This document shows, one piece after another, positions 1 through 7,824 of a stretch of 64,000 bases of DNA (position 1 is the first letter of the stretch; every line of letters starts with the position of its first letter). Both the position numbers and the translations under genes were made by a program. Below the pieces are notes generated by a model. It saw only the letters and a program-made list of their open reading frames with translations. It did no database searches and was not told the origin of the DNA. Source of the DNA: Microbacterium sp. oral taxon 186 str. F0373 (GTDB lineage Bacteria; Actinomycetota; Actinomycetes; Actinomycetales; Microbacteriaceae); NCBI RefSeq assembly GCF_000411455.1, contig NZ_KE150458.1, positions 248,001 to 312,000 on the forward strand. The letters are read 5' to 3'.

Positions 1-1029
1 GACGGACGTAAACCGGGTGGATGCCGCTGATCCGGGCGTTTCTCCGGTGGGGATGATGCGTGTAGGGACGGACGCGTCGACTGTGCCGGCACGCCACTTG
101 CCGGCTGCTGATCCCCAGCAATACAGGCCGCCGTTGGTGTCGATTGCGCACGCGTGAGAAGCTCCTGCCGACACCGACAGCCATTCGGTGCTCGTGTCGG
201 TGATCTTCGGCTTCGTCACAGTCGAAGAGGACCCGTTTCCGAGCCGGCCATTGGAACCCAAACCCCAGGACCAGAGGTGACCGTCCTCGTCGATCGCGTA
301 CATCGAGTTTGCGCCGGCCGCGACGCTGCGGAAGGTGGTGGTCAGTCCGGTGAGCGCGGCGGGGGTGTTCACGGGCCCCGTGCCGCCTCGTCCTGCCTCA
401 CCGTTGGCGTTCGCACCCCAGGTCCACAGCTTTCCGTCTCGGTCGATTGCGACGGCGTTGCCATCGCCGACGGCGACGTCCTTCCAGTTGAGTTCGGAGG
501 AATCGGCGATGTTCGCGGACCCGTCGAGCATGGAGATGCCCTTCACCTTGGGGAAGGTTTCGGACATCGATAGCGTCGAGGTCTCGGTCGCCGAGACGCA
601 GTTGGTCGCCGCCGCCGAGCAGTCTGCGATGCTGCCCCACTTCCCGCCCGCGTACTTCGGCGCGCTCACGGTCACCGTCGCCGTGCTGGTTGCGGTGTTC
701 AGTGTCAGGCTGCGTTGCGCCTGGACGGCTGTACCTGCGATGTTGACGCTGATATCAGTGGTCGTGGGAAGCGCGGACAAGGCGGTGTAGCCCTTCGCTG
801 CCTCCCGCATCGCAGTGGCACTGATTGTGGATGCGAGCTCCCCGTTGACCTTCTGCTGTTGCATGGACGTCATGGCTGACTGCAGGCCGCCGCCGAACGC
901 CATGCTGATGATGGCGAAGACGACAACGGCGCCGAGCAGAAGGAGCGGCTGGGAGGCTCCGCGATCGTCGCTGGCGAGACCGCGGAGCCTCGAAAGGAAC
1001 CGCGAGCGGTGAGTATGTGACGAGATCAT
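1..1029 (-). CDS. Pilin-like protein with RCC1-type propeller repeats (partial, runs off the left edge)
   Basis: The frame is open from an ATG at 1029 to base 1, at least 343 residues, and the C-terminus is missing. Residues about 1-25 are basic, followed by one hydrophobic segment (SQPLLLLGAVVVFAI) placed as in class III or type IV pilins. A short coiled stretch rich in Gln/Met follows. From about residue 180 there are repeats such as DRDGKLWTWGANANGE and DEDGHLWSWGLGSNGR, the signature of RCC1/BLIP-II beta-propellers. It is the last visible gene of a type IV pilus block, just after the prepilin peptidase. By analogy with PilV tip adhesins of IncI1 thin pili, it may be a minor tip pilin whose propeller contacts other cells. 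That role is inferred. The start is preceded by the start-associated motif, about 35 bases upstream. Confidence 0.75.
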   Translation of the reverse strand, partial: MISSHTHRSRFLSRLRGLASDDRGASQPLLLLGAVVVFAIISMAFGGGLQSAMTSMQQQKVNGELASTISATAMREAAKGYTALSALPTTTDISVNIAGTAVQAQRSLTLNTATSTATVTVSAPKYAGGKWGSIADCSAAATNCVSATETSTLSMSETFPKVKGISMLDGSANIADSSELNWKDVAVGDGNAVAIDRDGKLWTWGANANGEAGRGGTGPVNTPAALTGLTTTFRSVAAGANSMYAIDEDGHLWSWGLGSNGRLGNGSSSTVTKPKITDTSTEWLSVSAGASHACAIDTNGGLYCWGSAAGKWRAGTVDASVPTRIIPTGETPGSAASTRFTSV

Positions 1030-1063
1030 CCCAGTCCGATCCGAGCAAGAGACTTATCCGCTG

Positions 1064-1078
1064 CCCACCCCTGCGGCA
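1064..1078 (-). promoter_or_regulatory. Start-associated motif, variant A, upstream of the RCC1-pilin gene
   Basis: On the minus strand it reads TGCCGCAGGGGTGGG, 35 bases before the ATG at 1029. It is one of ten variant-A copies in the window. It lies between the prepilin peptidase stop (1093) and the next gene, so it marks a transcription-unit head. Confidence 0.55.
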
Positions 1079-1092
1079 ACCAGGTGTCGGCG

Positions 1093-1686
1093 TCAGGCGT
1101 AGACGGCGAGAGCAGCCACGCCGGCGAGGAACAGCCCTGGCGCGAGCGGTACCGGCTCGTTCACCCGCATCCGTCCGAGCTGATGCAAGGCCATGGTGAT
1201 GCCGAAGCTGGCGAGGAGAACCGAGGACGCCACGAATGCCGCAGTAGGCAGCTGCGCGCAGGGCGTTGTTGCGGCGAGCACCAGGCTGGGGAGCGCTTTG
1301 ACATCACCGGCGCCCGTGCCGCCGAACGAATACGCGGCAAGCATGATCAGGCCTGTTGCGAAGGCACAGATGAGAGCGGGAAGCGGAGCTCCGCCGGCGG
1401 CCCAACCGGACAGGGCGCCAGCTGCGAGCCCGATGCTGACCGCGTTGGGGATCCGCATCGTTCGCAGGTCTATGACGGCGGCGGCACCGAGAAGGGCAAC
1501 TGTCGCGGCCAAGGCCGGCGGGGCGGTGTGCCCGCCGACGACTAGGCCAAGAAGGGCCAGGAACCCGGCGGCCGCGGCCGCTCCGATACGGGATCGAAGT
1601 GCGCGCGAGCCGTCGAAGTGAAACGCGACGCCCGCGCTCATCGCAGAGACGAGGACGACGGTAGCTGGCCAGCTCAGCATGTCCAC
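1093..1686 (-). CDS. Type IV prepilin peptidase (A24 family, short form)
   Basis: A 197-residue polytopic membrane protein that should cleave the leader peptide of the pilins encoded beside it. The two aspartates expected for the A24 aspartyl protease are present: D73 in AAVIDLRTMRIPNAV and D128 in the GxGD-type motif GTGAGDVKA. The N-terminal methyltransferase zinc domain of classical PilD is absent, as in TadV/CpaA-type enzymes. About six hydrophobic segments fit a bundle in the plasma membrane. It sits between the twin pilins and the RCC1 pilin on the same strand. A terminator and a start-associated motif separate it from the pilins, so it is probably expressed separately and at lower level. 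Confidence 0.85.
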   Translation of the reverse strand: MDMLSWPATVVLVSAMSAGVAFHFDGSRALRSRIGAAAAAGFLALLGLVVGGHTAPPALAATVALLGAAAVIDLRTMRIPNAVSIGLAAGALSGWAAGGAPLPALICAFATGLIMLAAYSFGGTGAGDVKALPSLVLAATTPCAQLPTAAFVASSVLLASFGITMALHQLGRMRVNEPVPLAPGLFLAGVAALAVYA

Positions 1687-1719
1687 GCAGCCCTACTGCT
1701 CGCACGATCTCGCATGGTC

Positions 1720-1734
1720 CCCACCCCTGCGGCA
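1720..1734 (-). promoter_or_regulatory. Start-associated motif, variant A, upstream of the prepilin peptidase
   Basis: TGCCGCAGGGGTGGG on the minus strand, directly after the pilin terminator and 33 bases before the ATG at 1686. The order terminator, motif, gene is what a new promoter would look like. Confidence 0.55.
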
Positions 1735-1735
1735 C

Positions 1736-1777
1736 GACAAAGGGGCGGCTCACGCATAAGCGAGCCGCCCCTTTGTC
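1736..1777 (-). terminator. Rho-independent-type hairpin after pilin 1
   Basis: Perfect 16-bp arms at 1736-1751 and 1762-1777, with a 10-base loop, 8 bases past the stop of the first pilin. It is GC-rich with a short AAAG/CTTT flank and can work in either direction. It separates pilin and peptidase transcripts. Confidence 0.8.
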
Positions 1778-1784
1778 GTGGAGG

Positions 1785-2354
1785 TCAGTTGGTGACGGTG
1801 ATCGGTGTCCCCGAGCCGGCCAAGACCGTCGCGAGGGTGTGGGTGGCGGCCGGAGTGCCGGTCGTCCCGACCGAGAAGCCCGAGAGTCCGGTGAGAACAC
1901 CAGACGCGCTGATCGTCACCGTCCCACCCGAAGGCGAGGTGAAGCTGATCGCGCTCATGAGGTCGCTGCCGACCTGCTTGGCGTTCGAGACATACACCGC
2001 GGTGGAGTCGCTCGTGCGGAGGAAGACGCGGCCGGACTTGGACTGCGAGAGCGCCACCCACCGGTTGCCGCTGGAGGAGAGGTACACGACGTTGTTCACG
2101 CCCGACGACTCCTGGAACTTGACTCCGGTCTTCACGGCGGGGGAGCCGTACTCTCCGGAGAGAAGGTTCGCCTCGGGGATATAGCGGCCGACCTGCGTGT
2201 TCGCGGCCTCCTCAGCGAGGGCGACCTGGGCGAGATCGTTGCGGGCAGCGGAGTCGTTCGCACTGTCGATCCAGCCGGGGACCTGCAGCACACCGATGCC
2301 GGCGGTCACGACTCCGACGGCGACGCCGCCAAGGACGAGGAAAGGGTTTGCCAT
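1785..2354 (-). CDS. Type IV pilin-like major subunit, copy 1
   Basis: 189 residues. The N-terminus MANPFLVLGGVAVGVVTAGI is a hydrophobic helix with almost no leader, followed by the amphipathic stretch DSANDSAARNDLAQVALAEEAANTQVGRY and a Ser/Gly/Thr-rich head that looks beta-rich. This is the plan of type IV or pseudopilin subunits, although the classical G-F-T-x-x-E leader junction is not obvious. The first 50 residues and much of residues 50-80 are nearly identical to the next gene, and the heads then diverge. A good ribosome site (AGGAG) precedes the ATG. A terminator lies on each side, which suggests an abundant, separately tuned transcript. Assembly role in a pilus is inferred from the neighbouring PilC, ATPases and prepilin peptidase. 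Confidence 0.7.
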   Translation of the reverse strand: MANPFLVLGGVAVGVVTAGIGVLQVPGWIDSANDSAARNDLAQVALAEEAANTQVGRYIPEANLLSGEYGSPAVKTGVKFQESSGVNNVVYLSSSGNRWVALSQSKSGRVFLRTSDSTAVYVSNAKQVGSDLMSAISFTSPSGGTVTISASGVLTGLSGFSVGTTGTPAATHTLATVLAGSGTPITVTN

Positions 2355-2427
2355 GATGAGTATCTCCTGGTTGATGCTGTCAAGCGAGTTGGCCGCACCG
2401 GGATCTGCTCCCTGACTGCGACGACGA

Positions 2428-2460
2428 CGAGGAGGCGGCCTGGGGGTGGCCGCCTCCTCG
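2428..2460 (-). terminator. Rho-independent-type hairpin after pilin 2
   Basis: Perfect 13-bp arms at 2428-2440 and 2448-2460 with a 7-base loop, 6 bases past the stop of the second pilin and upstream of the first. The duplicated pilin and the second terminator may have arisen together, and it could act as an attenuator between the twins. Confidence 0.75.
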
Positions 2461-2465
2461 TTGGA

Positions 2466-2939
2466 TCACGAAAGCGTGATCGTCGGAGCCGTGATGGTGC
2501 CGCCGAGGGTGACGCCCGTCGGCAGGCCGCTGAACGCGGAGTTGGCGATCGCCGCGCTGAGCTTCGAGGTGCTCTTGATCACCGTGGTCGAGTCGCTCGT
2601 GCGGACGAACACGTTGCCGGACTTCGACACCGTGATCGCTGCCCAGCGGTCGCCGGCGGCGTTCAGGGCGACCGCGGACACGACGCCCGACGACTGCTGG
2701 ATCTTGACGCCGGTCTTGACGGCGGGGGTGCCGTACTCGCCCGAGATGAGGTTCGCCTGCGGGATGTAGCGACCGACCTGCGTGTTGGCGGCCTCCTCGG
2801 ACAGCGAGATCTGCGCGAGGTCGTTGGTTGCCGCGGAGTCGTTCGCGCTGTCGATCCAGCCGGGGACCTGCAGCACACCGATGCCGGCCGTCACGACACC
2901 GACAGCGACGCCACCGAGGACGAGGAAGGGGTTTGCCAT
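2466..2939 (-). CDS. Type IV pilin-like major subunit, copy 2
   Basis: 157 residues, a paralogue of the adjacent pilin. The N-terminal half, including the helix MANPFLVLGGVAVGVVTAGI and NTQVGRYIPQANLISGEYG, matches copy 1 almost residue for residue. The C-terminal head is shorter and different (ends TITAPTITLS). The high identity in the assembly helix with divergent heads is typical of pilin pairs that share one filament but expose different surfaces. A strong AGGAG site precedes the ATG. It follows the one-TM protein gene by 133 bases that show no clear gene. Confidence 0.7.
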   Translation of the reverse strand: MANPFLVLGGVAVGVVTAGIGVLQVPGWIDSANDSAATNDLAQISLSEEAANTQVGRYIPQANLISGEYGTPAVKTGVKIQQSSGVVSAVALNAAGDRWAAITVSKSGNVFVRTSDSTTVIKSTSKLSAAIANSAFSGLPTGVTLGGTITAPTITLS

Positions 2940-3072
2940 GGGAACTCCTGATGTTGAGGGGTGGGGCGCGACGGGGTGTCTTTGCTCCTACTCGTTAGTG
3001 GTCGCTTCGTCCGCTGAGCAGCACTCTGGGGCCATATTTCCCAGATCAGAGGCCTGAACAGGGAGCGGTGGC

Positions 3073-4173
3073 CTAGAACAGGTCATCCGTGGTGGGCAGC
3101 GTGACACCGGTCCGGGATGTCCACAGAGCGTCAGCTCCGATCGAAGCGAACGCTCCTTGGCTGCCCACCGCGGCGTGCCCCGTAGTGGCGAAGATAAGCA
3201 CTGTCCCCGCCGAGTCCTCGCACAGCGTCGCCGAGTGCACCCCGTTCGCGCTGATCGCGGTCGCGCATCGGAAGGAGCCGTTAAGGGCGCCCAGCTTTGA
3301 GGTGATGCCGAGCTCTGATGCCGCAGTCTCGGGGCGGGTGGAGGGGCGGCTCGACTTGGTGGGCGGGTCGATGCGAGCGTCAACGCCGTGAGAACCCCGC
3401 GCAAGCGTCAAGACGGCGCCGTCGCTAGCTTTGATGGTGCGAGGCGTGTCATCGGGAGTGAAGTCGACTCTCCACCCCGCAGGGTCTCCGCCAGCCTCTG
3501 TGACGGCTTCTTGCCAAGTGTCGCCGGTGCCAGATCGCGGCACGGGCACTATTGATGCGATGCTCGTCGCGTTCTCGGGCGAGGTGGTCAGGGTCAGGAT
3601 CCGGTCCCCATCGACCGTCTTCGCCCCGTGTTCGGTCGTTCGCAGGATCCTGGCATCCAGCCCAGCAGCGTGCAGCTTGTCGGCCGACCAGCCTGCTGCG
3701 TCGATCGCATCGTTGAGGCTTCCGCCTGCGCCTTGGTCCCTGGTCGATGCGGTCACGATGATCACCGCGAACTCGTCGTTGCTGTTCCTGACTGCTCCGA
3801 AGTAGCTCTCACCGTCAGAGGACGCCCCCGTCGTGAACCAGAGATTGGGTGGCGGGATGAACGGCAGGGTCCCCTTGGTCTCCAACTCGCTCATCGATGG
3901 CGCGAACCTGCCAAACTCGTCGCGGAACCGTTGCTGCGCTTCGCTGATCGGGCCGACGCCGGCGATGGCCGCCGTGTCAGGGAGAGCTTGGGGTGATGCA
4001 AACCTGGGGACCACGAGCGCCGCAGCGGAGATGAGTAGCAGAAGTGCGGCTGCGCCGATCGCGATGGCGGTGGAGCGACGGTTCTTGATACTCAAGGCCA
4101 GGCGACGCCGGCGACGCCCCGTTGGCGCTGCGTTCGAAGGCGCGACAACGACGACCTCTTCCTGCATCCGCAT
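3073..4173 (-). CDS. One-TM protein of the pilus cluster, function unknown
   Basis: 366 residues. A basic cytoplasmic N-terminus (about 1-35, with a run of Arg/Lys) is followed by one clear transmembrane helix (AIAIGAAALLLLISAAALVV, about 36-55) and a large outside domain with no motif I recognise. Two cysteines near residues 305 and 320 could form a disulfide. It begins 3 bases after the PilC stop, so it is co-translated with the platform protein. Position and topology would fit an alignment or scaffold component such as PilN/PilO or a minor assembly factor, but sequence alone does not show that. Confidence 0.7.
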   Translation of the reverse strand: MRMQEEVVVVAPSNAAPTGRRRRRLALSIKNRRSTAIAIGAAALLLLISAAALVVPRFASPQALPDTAAIAGVGPISEAQQRFRDEFGRFAPSMSELETKGTLPFIPPPNLWFTTGASSDGESYFGAVRNSNDEFAVIIVTASTRDQGAGGSLNDAIDAAGWSADKLHAAGLDARILRTTEHGAKTVDGDRILTLTTSPENATSIASIVPVPRSGTGDTWQEAVTEAGGDPAGWRVDFTPDDTPRTIKASDGAVLTLARGSHGVDARIDPPTKSSRPSTRPETAASELGITSKLGALNGSFRCATAISANGVHSATLCEDSAGTVLIFATTGHAAVGSQGAFASIGADALWTSRTGVTLPTTDDLF

Positions 4174-4176
4174 GCG

Positions 4177-6444
4177 CTACTGCCCGTAGGAAAGCGTCGA
4201 ACCGAACATCTCGAGCGGCGGCACCGTAACCATGGTCACCACGACGGTGAAGATGAGGGAGGAGACTCCCGCGACCGTCCCGGACACCCTCGAGACTGCC
4301 TGCTGGGTGGCGACTTCGGCTTCCCGCTCGTAAACGGTCTCAAGGTCCAGGAGAGCTTCAGGAACACGACCGGCCTGTTCGCCGATCCCGATGATGTTCT
4401 TTGCCATCGAGGGGAAGAGTTCACTGTCGAACGTGCCAGCGAAGGTGCGGCGGCCCGCCATCATGAGCTCAGCTGTGGTCAGCAGATGCTTCTTGATCGC
4501 CCGGTTCTTCGTTGCTGCCGCAGCGTCGACGAGCGCTTCCCGCTCCGGCGCACCCACGTTGATGTATGCCCCGAGCACCTTGAGCAGCTGGTACGTCTGC
4601 TGGGTCATGTTCGCCTGCCCCATGAGCGGCATGTGGAGCGCGTAGGTGTCCAACCAGGTTCGCCAGCGGTCCCACGTTCTGCCGTACACGGAGTACCAGA
4701 TGAAGTAGCCGAGCACGAGCGCGAAGGCGGCACCAAGCACCCACACCGTCACATCGCTCATCACCAGGATGGCTGCAGAGACCGGCGGCACCGGCATCTC
4801 CAAGCTCTTGTACATCTCGACGAACGACGGCATGACACCGTAAGCCGTCGCGAACAGCGCCGCGAGCGAGAGCAGTCCGACCGCGACAGGTTCCGAGATC
4901 TCGCTACGCAGCTTGCGACGTGCGTCGTTGCCTGCATCCATCAGCTTCACTGCCGTGCGCAGTGCGGGCCCTGGGGCGATGGTCTTCTGTCCGACCGCGA
5001 GCATGTTGTGCACCTCGGTCGGGAAAACGCGCTCGGGCGCGAACGCCTCCACCAGCGACGCGTTCTGATCGGAGACTCGCAACTGGATGCGACGGAACGC
5101 TTCTCCGATCTGCGTGCCTTCGTACTCGCGCGCCATCACACGAATCGAGTCGAGCTCGCCGGGGGAGTTCTCGAGCATCGTCGCGAGGGCACGAACAGCG
5201 TTGGTCACGTCGATGGACTTCGGCTTCGACGTGTCATTCTTCGGGCGCTTTGGGCGACGGGGCGGCCTCGTGCCGTTGGCCTTCGCCACCTTCACATCCG
5301 ACTTCCAGCGTTCGATGGCCTCCTTGTACGCCCGGTCCCGGGACTTCTTCGCCTGCGCCGACGATTCCTTGTCTGCACGCTTCTCGGCCTGCAGCTCTGC
5401 TCGCTTCGCCTTCTTCTCGTCTGCGCTCAGCTTGGGCGCCTTCTCCCGTTCCGAGAGAAGGCGCTTGGTGGCCTTGGCAGCTTTCGCCTGGTCGGCGCGA
5501 GCGGCCCGCTCCGCGGACTTCAGCGCTCGCTTATCTTCCCGGGAGAGCGCAGCATCGGAGAGAAGGTCAGCGTCGTTCGGGTCGTCCAGACGCTCCGGGT
5601 CGTGATCAAGACCGATAGGAGACTGTTTGCGCTCAGCCTTCGCGGCAATGCGCTCTCGCTTTGCCGCTTCACGCTCCGCGCGAGCAGCCTGCTTCGCGAG
5701 CAGCTTCTCCTCGCGGCGCTGCTGGCGCGCCGAAGGGGCGGGGGCGTCCATCTCGCGGGTTGAAGAGCGTGTGCGCACGGTGTTGGATCCGCTGACAACG
5801 AAGTCCTCGGGTTCACCGACGGTGTCTTCTTCGCCGACGATCCGCTGAGCCGAGCGGATCGAGTCCAGCTCGACAGCAGCCTGAGCGGACGTGGACACAG
5901 TAGGGGCGAGGCCATCATCGGAACGCCCGAACACTGTTCGCCACGAAGTGACGAGGGTCTTCCACCACCCCATTCGACCCTGGCGGTTGGAGAATGGGAG
6001 GGCAGCGTCGGCCGAGGTATCGGTGCCGAATCGGTCCTCAGCATCGGCTCGCTCCTGCTCGCGTCGGCGGAGGAAGTCATCGACCTCCTCCTTTCGTTGC
6101 GCGTCCTTCTTCTCGCGCGCCTCTGCGAGCAGTGCCGCCTCTTGCGCCTCCTGCTGCTGGAAGCGCGCTCGCGCTTCGGCGATCCGCTCGTCGATGCCGA
6201 CGACGTCCTCCGGCCGCCAGACGAATGAGGTGAGCTGTGCTGCCGGTGCGGGGATCACTCCCTGGAGGTGTTCGGGGATGGGCGTGACGCCGCTCAGCAT
6301 GTCGCGCACTGCCTGAACGTCGAGGCCCGCCATCCGGGCGATGTCCTCTTCAGTCACCATGGGCCGTGGTGGGTTCGCCGAGACGCTGTCTTCCTGCGTG
6401 GTGTGGGACATCCCGTCCGCTCCTCCGTGTTTGGGGGTGTGCAT
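4177..6444 (-). CDS. PilC/GspF-type pilus platform protein with a long charged N-terminal region
   Basis: 755 residues from the ATG at 6444; a GTG two codons earlier is also possible. Residues about 120-400 are extremely rich in Lys/Arg/Glu/Ala and likely coiled-coil. Residues about 420-755 carry the GspF/PilC plan: a cytoplasmic helical part, a pair of membrane helices (PVAVGLLSLAALFATAYGVM and VWVLGAAFALVLGYFIWY), a second helical part with the typical GIGEQAGRVPEALLDLETVY stretch, and a final membrane helix. PilC proteins are the inner-membrane platform on which the ATPases work. The long charged extension is not usual in the family. It lies directly after the PilT-like ATPase, and the start-associated motif abuts its start codon. 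Confidence 0.85.
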   Translation of the reverse strand: MHTPKHGGADGMSHTTQEDSVSANPPRPMVTEEDIARMAGLDVQAVRDMLSGVTPIPEHLQGVIPAPAAQLTSFVWRPEDVVGIDERIAEARARFQQQEAQEAALLAEAREKKDAQRKEEVDDFLRRREQERADAEDRFGTDTSADAALPFSNRQGRMGWWKTLVTSWRTVFGRSDDGLAPTVSTSAQAAVELDSIRSAQRIVGEEDTVGEPEDFVVSGSNTVRTRSSTREMDAPAPSARQQRREEKLLAKQAARAEREAAKRERIAAKAERKQSPIGLDHDPERLDDPNDADLLSDAALSREDKRALKSAERAARADQAKAAKATKRLLSEREKAPKLSADEKKAKRAELQAEKRADKESSAQAKKSRDRAYKEAIERWKSDVKVAKANGTRPPRRPKRPKNDTSKPKSIDVTNAVRALATMLENSPGELDSIRVMAREYEGTQIGEAFRRIQLRVSDQNASLVEAFAPERVFPTEVHNMLAVGQKTIAPGPALRTAVKLMDAGNDARRKLRSEISEPVAVGLLSLAALFATAYGVMPSFVEMYKSLEMPVPPVSAAILVMSDVTVWVLGAAFALVLGYFIWYSVYGRTWDRWRTWLDTYALHMPLMGQANMTQQTYQLLKVLGAYINVGAPEREALVDAAAATKNRAIKKHLLTTAELMMAGRRTFAGTFDSELFPSMAKNIIGIGEQAGRVPEALLDLETVYEREAEVATQQAVSRVSGTVAGVSSLIFTVVVTMVTVPPLEMFGSTLSYGQ

Positions 6445-6445
6445 G

Positions 6446-6460
6446 CCCACCCCTGCGGCA
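6446..6460 (-). promoter_or_regulatory. Start-associated motif, variant A, abutting the PilC start
   Basis: TGCCGCAGGGGTGGG on the minus strand with a single C before the ATG at 6444. There is no separate ribosome site, so a transcript starting at or next to the ATG is plausible. This position decides the start codon chosen for PilC. Confidence 0.6.
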
Positions 6461-6471
6461 TGTTCGACCGA

Positions 6472-7824
6472 TTACTCACCCGATGGGCGAGCCGATGGGT
6501 GGATGTGATTGCGAATCAGTCGCTCTTCGACCTCCTTCGGCTGCGACGCCTTCATTACCGCCGTCTCGAAGGAGATGATGCGTGCGACTGCGAGCCGGAC
6601 AAGGTCTTCGTCGCGCGAGAACGTGCCTTCCCCCTTCGCACCCGACGAGTGGAGCGCGGCTTCGAGCTTCTCTGAGGAGCTGGTCTCGCGAATCTTCGAT
6701 GCGATCGTGGAGTTGACCACGAGCAGCTCCCTCGCGGGCACGACCTTCCCATCCGTCGTCGGCACGAGCTGCTGGACGACCACAGCGCGCAGCGATCCTG
6801 CAAGCCGCTGACGAATCTCGGGCTGCTCGTCGGCGCCGAAACTGCCGACGAACGCGGCAATCGCCGAAGCGACGTCGGACGCGTGGCTGGTAGCAAGGAC
6901 GAGATGGCCCTCCGCCGCCGAGTTGATGGCAGCTCGCATGACTGTCTTGTCTCGCAGCTCTCCCAGGAGGATGACGCCGGGCTTCGAACGCTTCGCGGTC
7001 ACGAGACCTTGCTCGAAGGAGTCAACGTCGGTTCCGACTTGACGCTGGGAGATCAGCGAGCGGTGAGAGTGGTGCACGAACTCGACGGGGTCTTCGAGGG
7101 TGTAGATGTGACGCTGCTGCGTACTGTTCACCTCGGCGACCAGAGCCGCCTGCATCGTCGACTTTCCCGAGCCGGTCGGACCCTCGAACAGAATCAGGCC
7201 GCTCGTGTTCTCCATGACCAACTTGATCAGGGCATCCGGCACAGGGTTCCGGGAGAATCGCGAGCTCGTGAGCGATGGCGGCTCCTGGGAGAGGATACGG
7301 ACGTTGAGCGCGAAGCCTCCCATCTGCCTTCTGAACGTCATGCGGAGGCGTACTCCAGCGATGTCGATCGCGTTCTCGACCGAGCCCGAGGGACCTTCCC
7401 GGAGGTCGCGGTCTCCATCGCCGGAGCGGCCGAAGATCTTCGCCCAGAGCAACAGATGATCCTCGTTACTCAGTTCCACAGTGGTGCGGTGCTCCGCGCC
7501 GTTCTCATGGACCCAGAGATTCCCGCCGCCCACGAACTGCACGTCCGAGCAGTCGGGGAACTTCCCCATGGCGGCGATCAGCAGATCCTCGAACTCCTCG
7601 TATGCGTCGATGAGGCGGCCCCGGTCATGCCCTCCGAGGGATCGGAAGGGTGCCGGGTACAGCTTCTCAGCCGGGTGCGGATCCGGGGAGGGGGAGGAGT
7701 CTTGCTGGGGGATGTCCGGCTGCGATCGTCCGGGCACTTGCGACATCGGGGGCAGCGTCGCCGTTGGCATCGCGTCCGTCACTGCGGGCAGCGGAAGCGG
7801 CAGAGGCATTGCGTGTTCGTTCAT
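6472..7824 (-). CDS. PilT-like pilus ATPase
   Basis: 450 residues. Walker A GPTGSGKS at about 215-222, Walker B GVILLGELRD at about 283-292, and the Asp/His boxes of secretion ATPases (YTLEDPVEFVHH, ATSHASD) put it in the GspE/PilT superfamily, closest in style to PilT. Retraction is the usual job, powering filament disassembly at the inner face of the membrane. The first 60 residues are Pro-rich. A good ribosome site (TGAGGAG, 8 bases upstream) supports the ATG at 7824 even though the first 158 bases overlap the end of the upstream ATPase gene in another frame. PilC follows. Confidence 0.85.
   Translation of the reverse strand: MNEHAMPLPLPLPAVTDAMPTATLPPMSQVPGRSQPDIPQQDSSPSPDPHPAEKLYPAPFRSLGGHDRGRLIDAYEEFEDLLIAAMGKFPDCSDVQFVGGGNLWVHENGAEHRTTVELSNEDHLLLWAKIFGRSGDGDRDLREGPSGSVENAIDIAGVRLRMTFRRQMGGFALNVRILSQEPPSLTSSRFSRNPVPDALIKLVMENTSGLILFEGPTGSGKSTMQAALVAEVNSTQQRHIYTLEDPVEFVHHSHRSLISQRQVGTDVDSFEQGLVTAKRSKPGVILLGELRDKTVMRAAINSAAEGHLVLATSHASDVASAIAAFVGSFGADEQPEIRQRLAGSLRAVVVQQLVPTTDGKVVPARELLVVNSTIASKIRETSSSEKLEAALHSSGAKGEGTFSRDEDLVRLAVARIISFETAVMKASQPKEVEERLIRNHIHPSARPSGE

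Noticed and set aside
6446..6460. The start-associated motif as a plain Shine-Dalgarno sequence
   Set aside because: AGGGGTGG has partial anti-SD complementarity, but spacing to the start is only 1-5 bases in most copies, variants B and C lack it, and the GCCG part would be unexplained.
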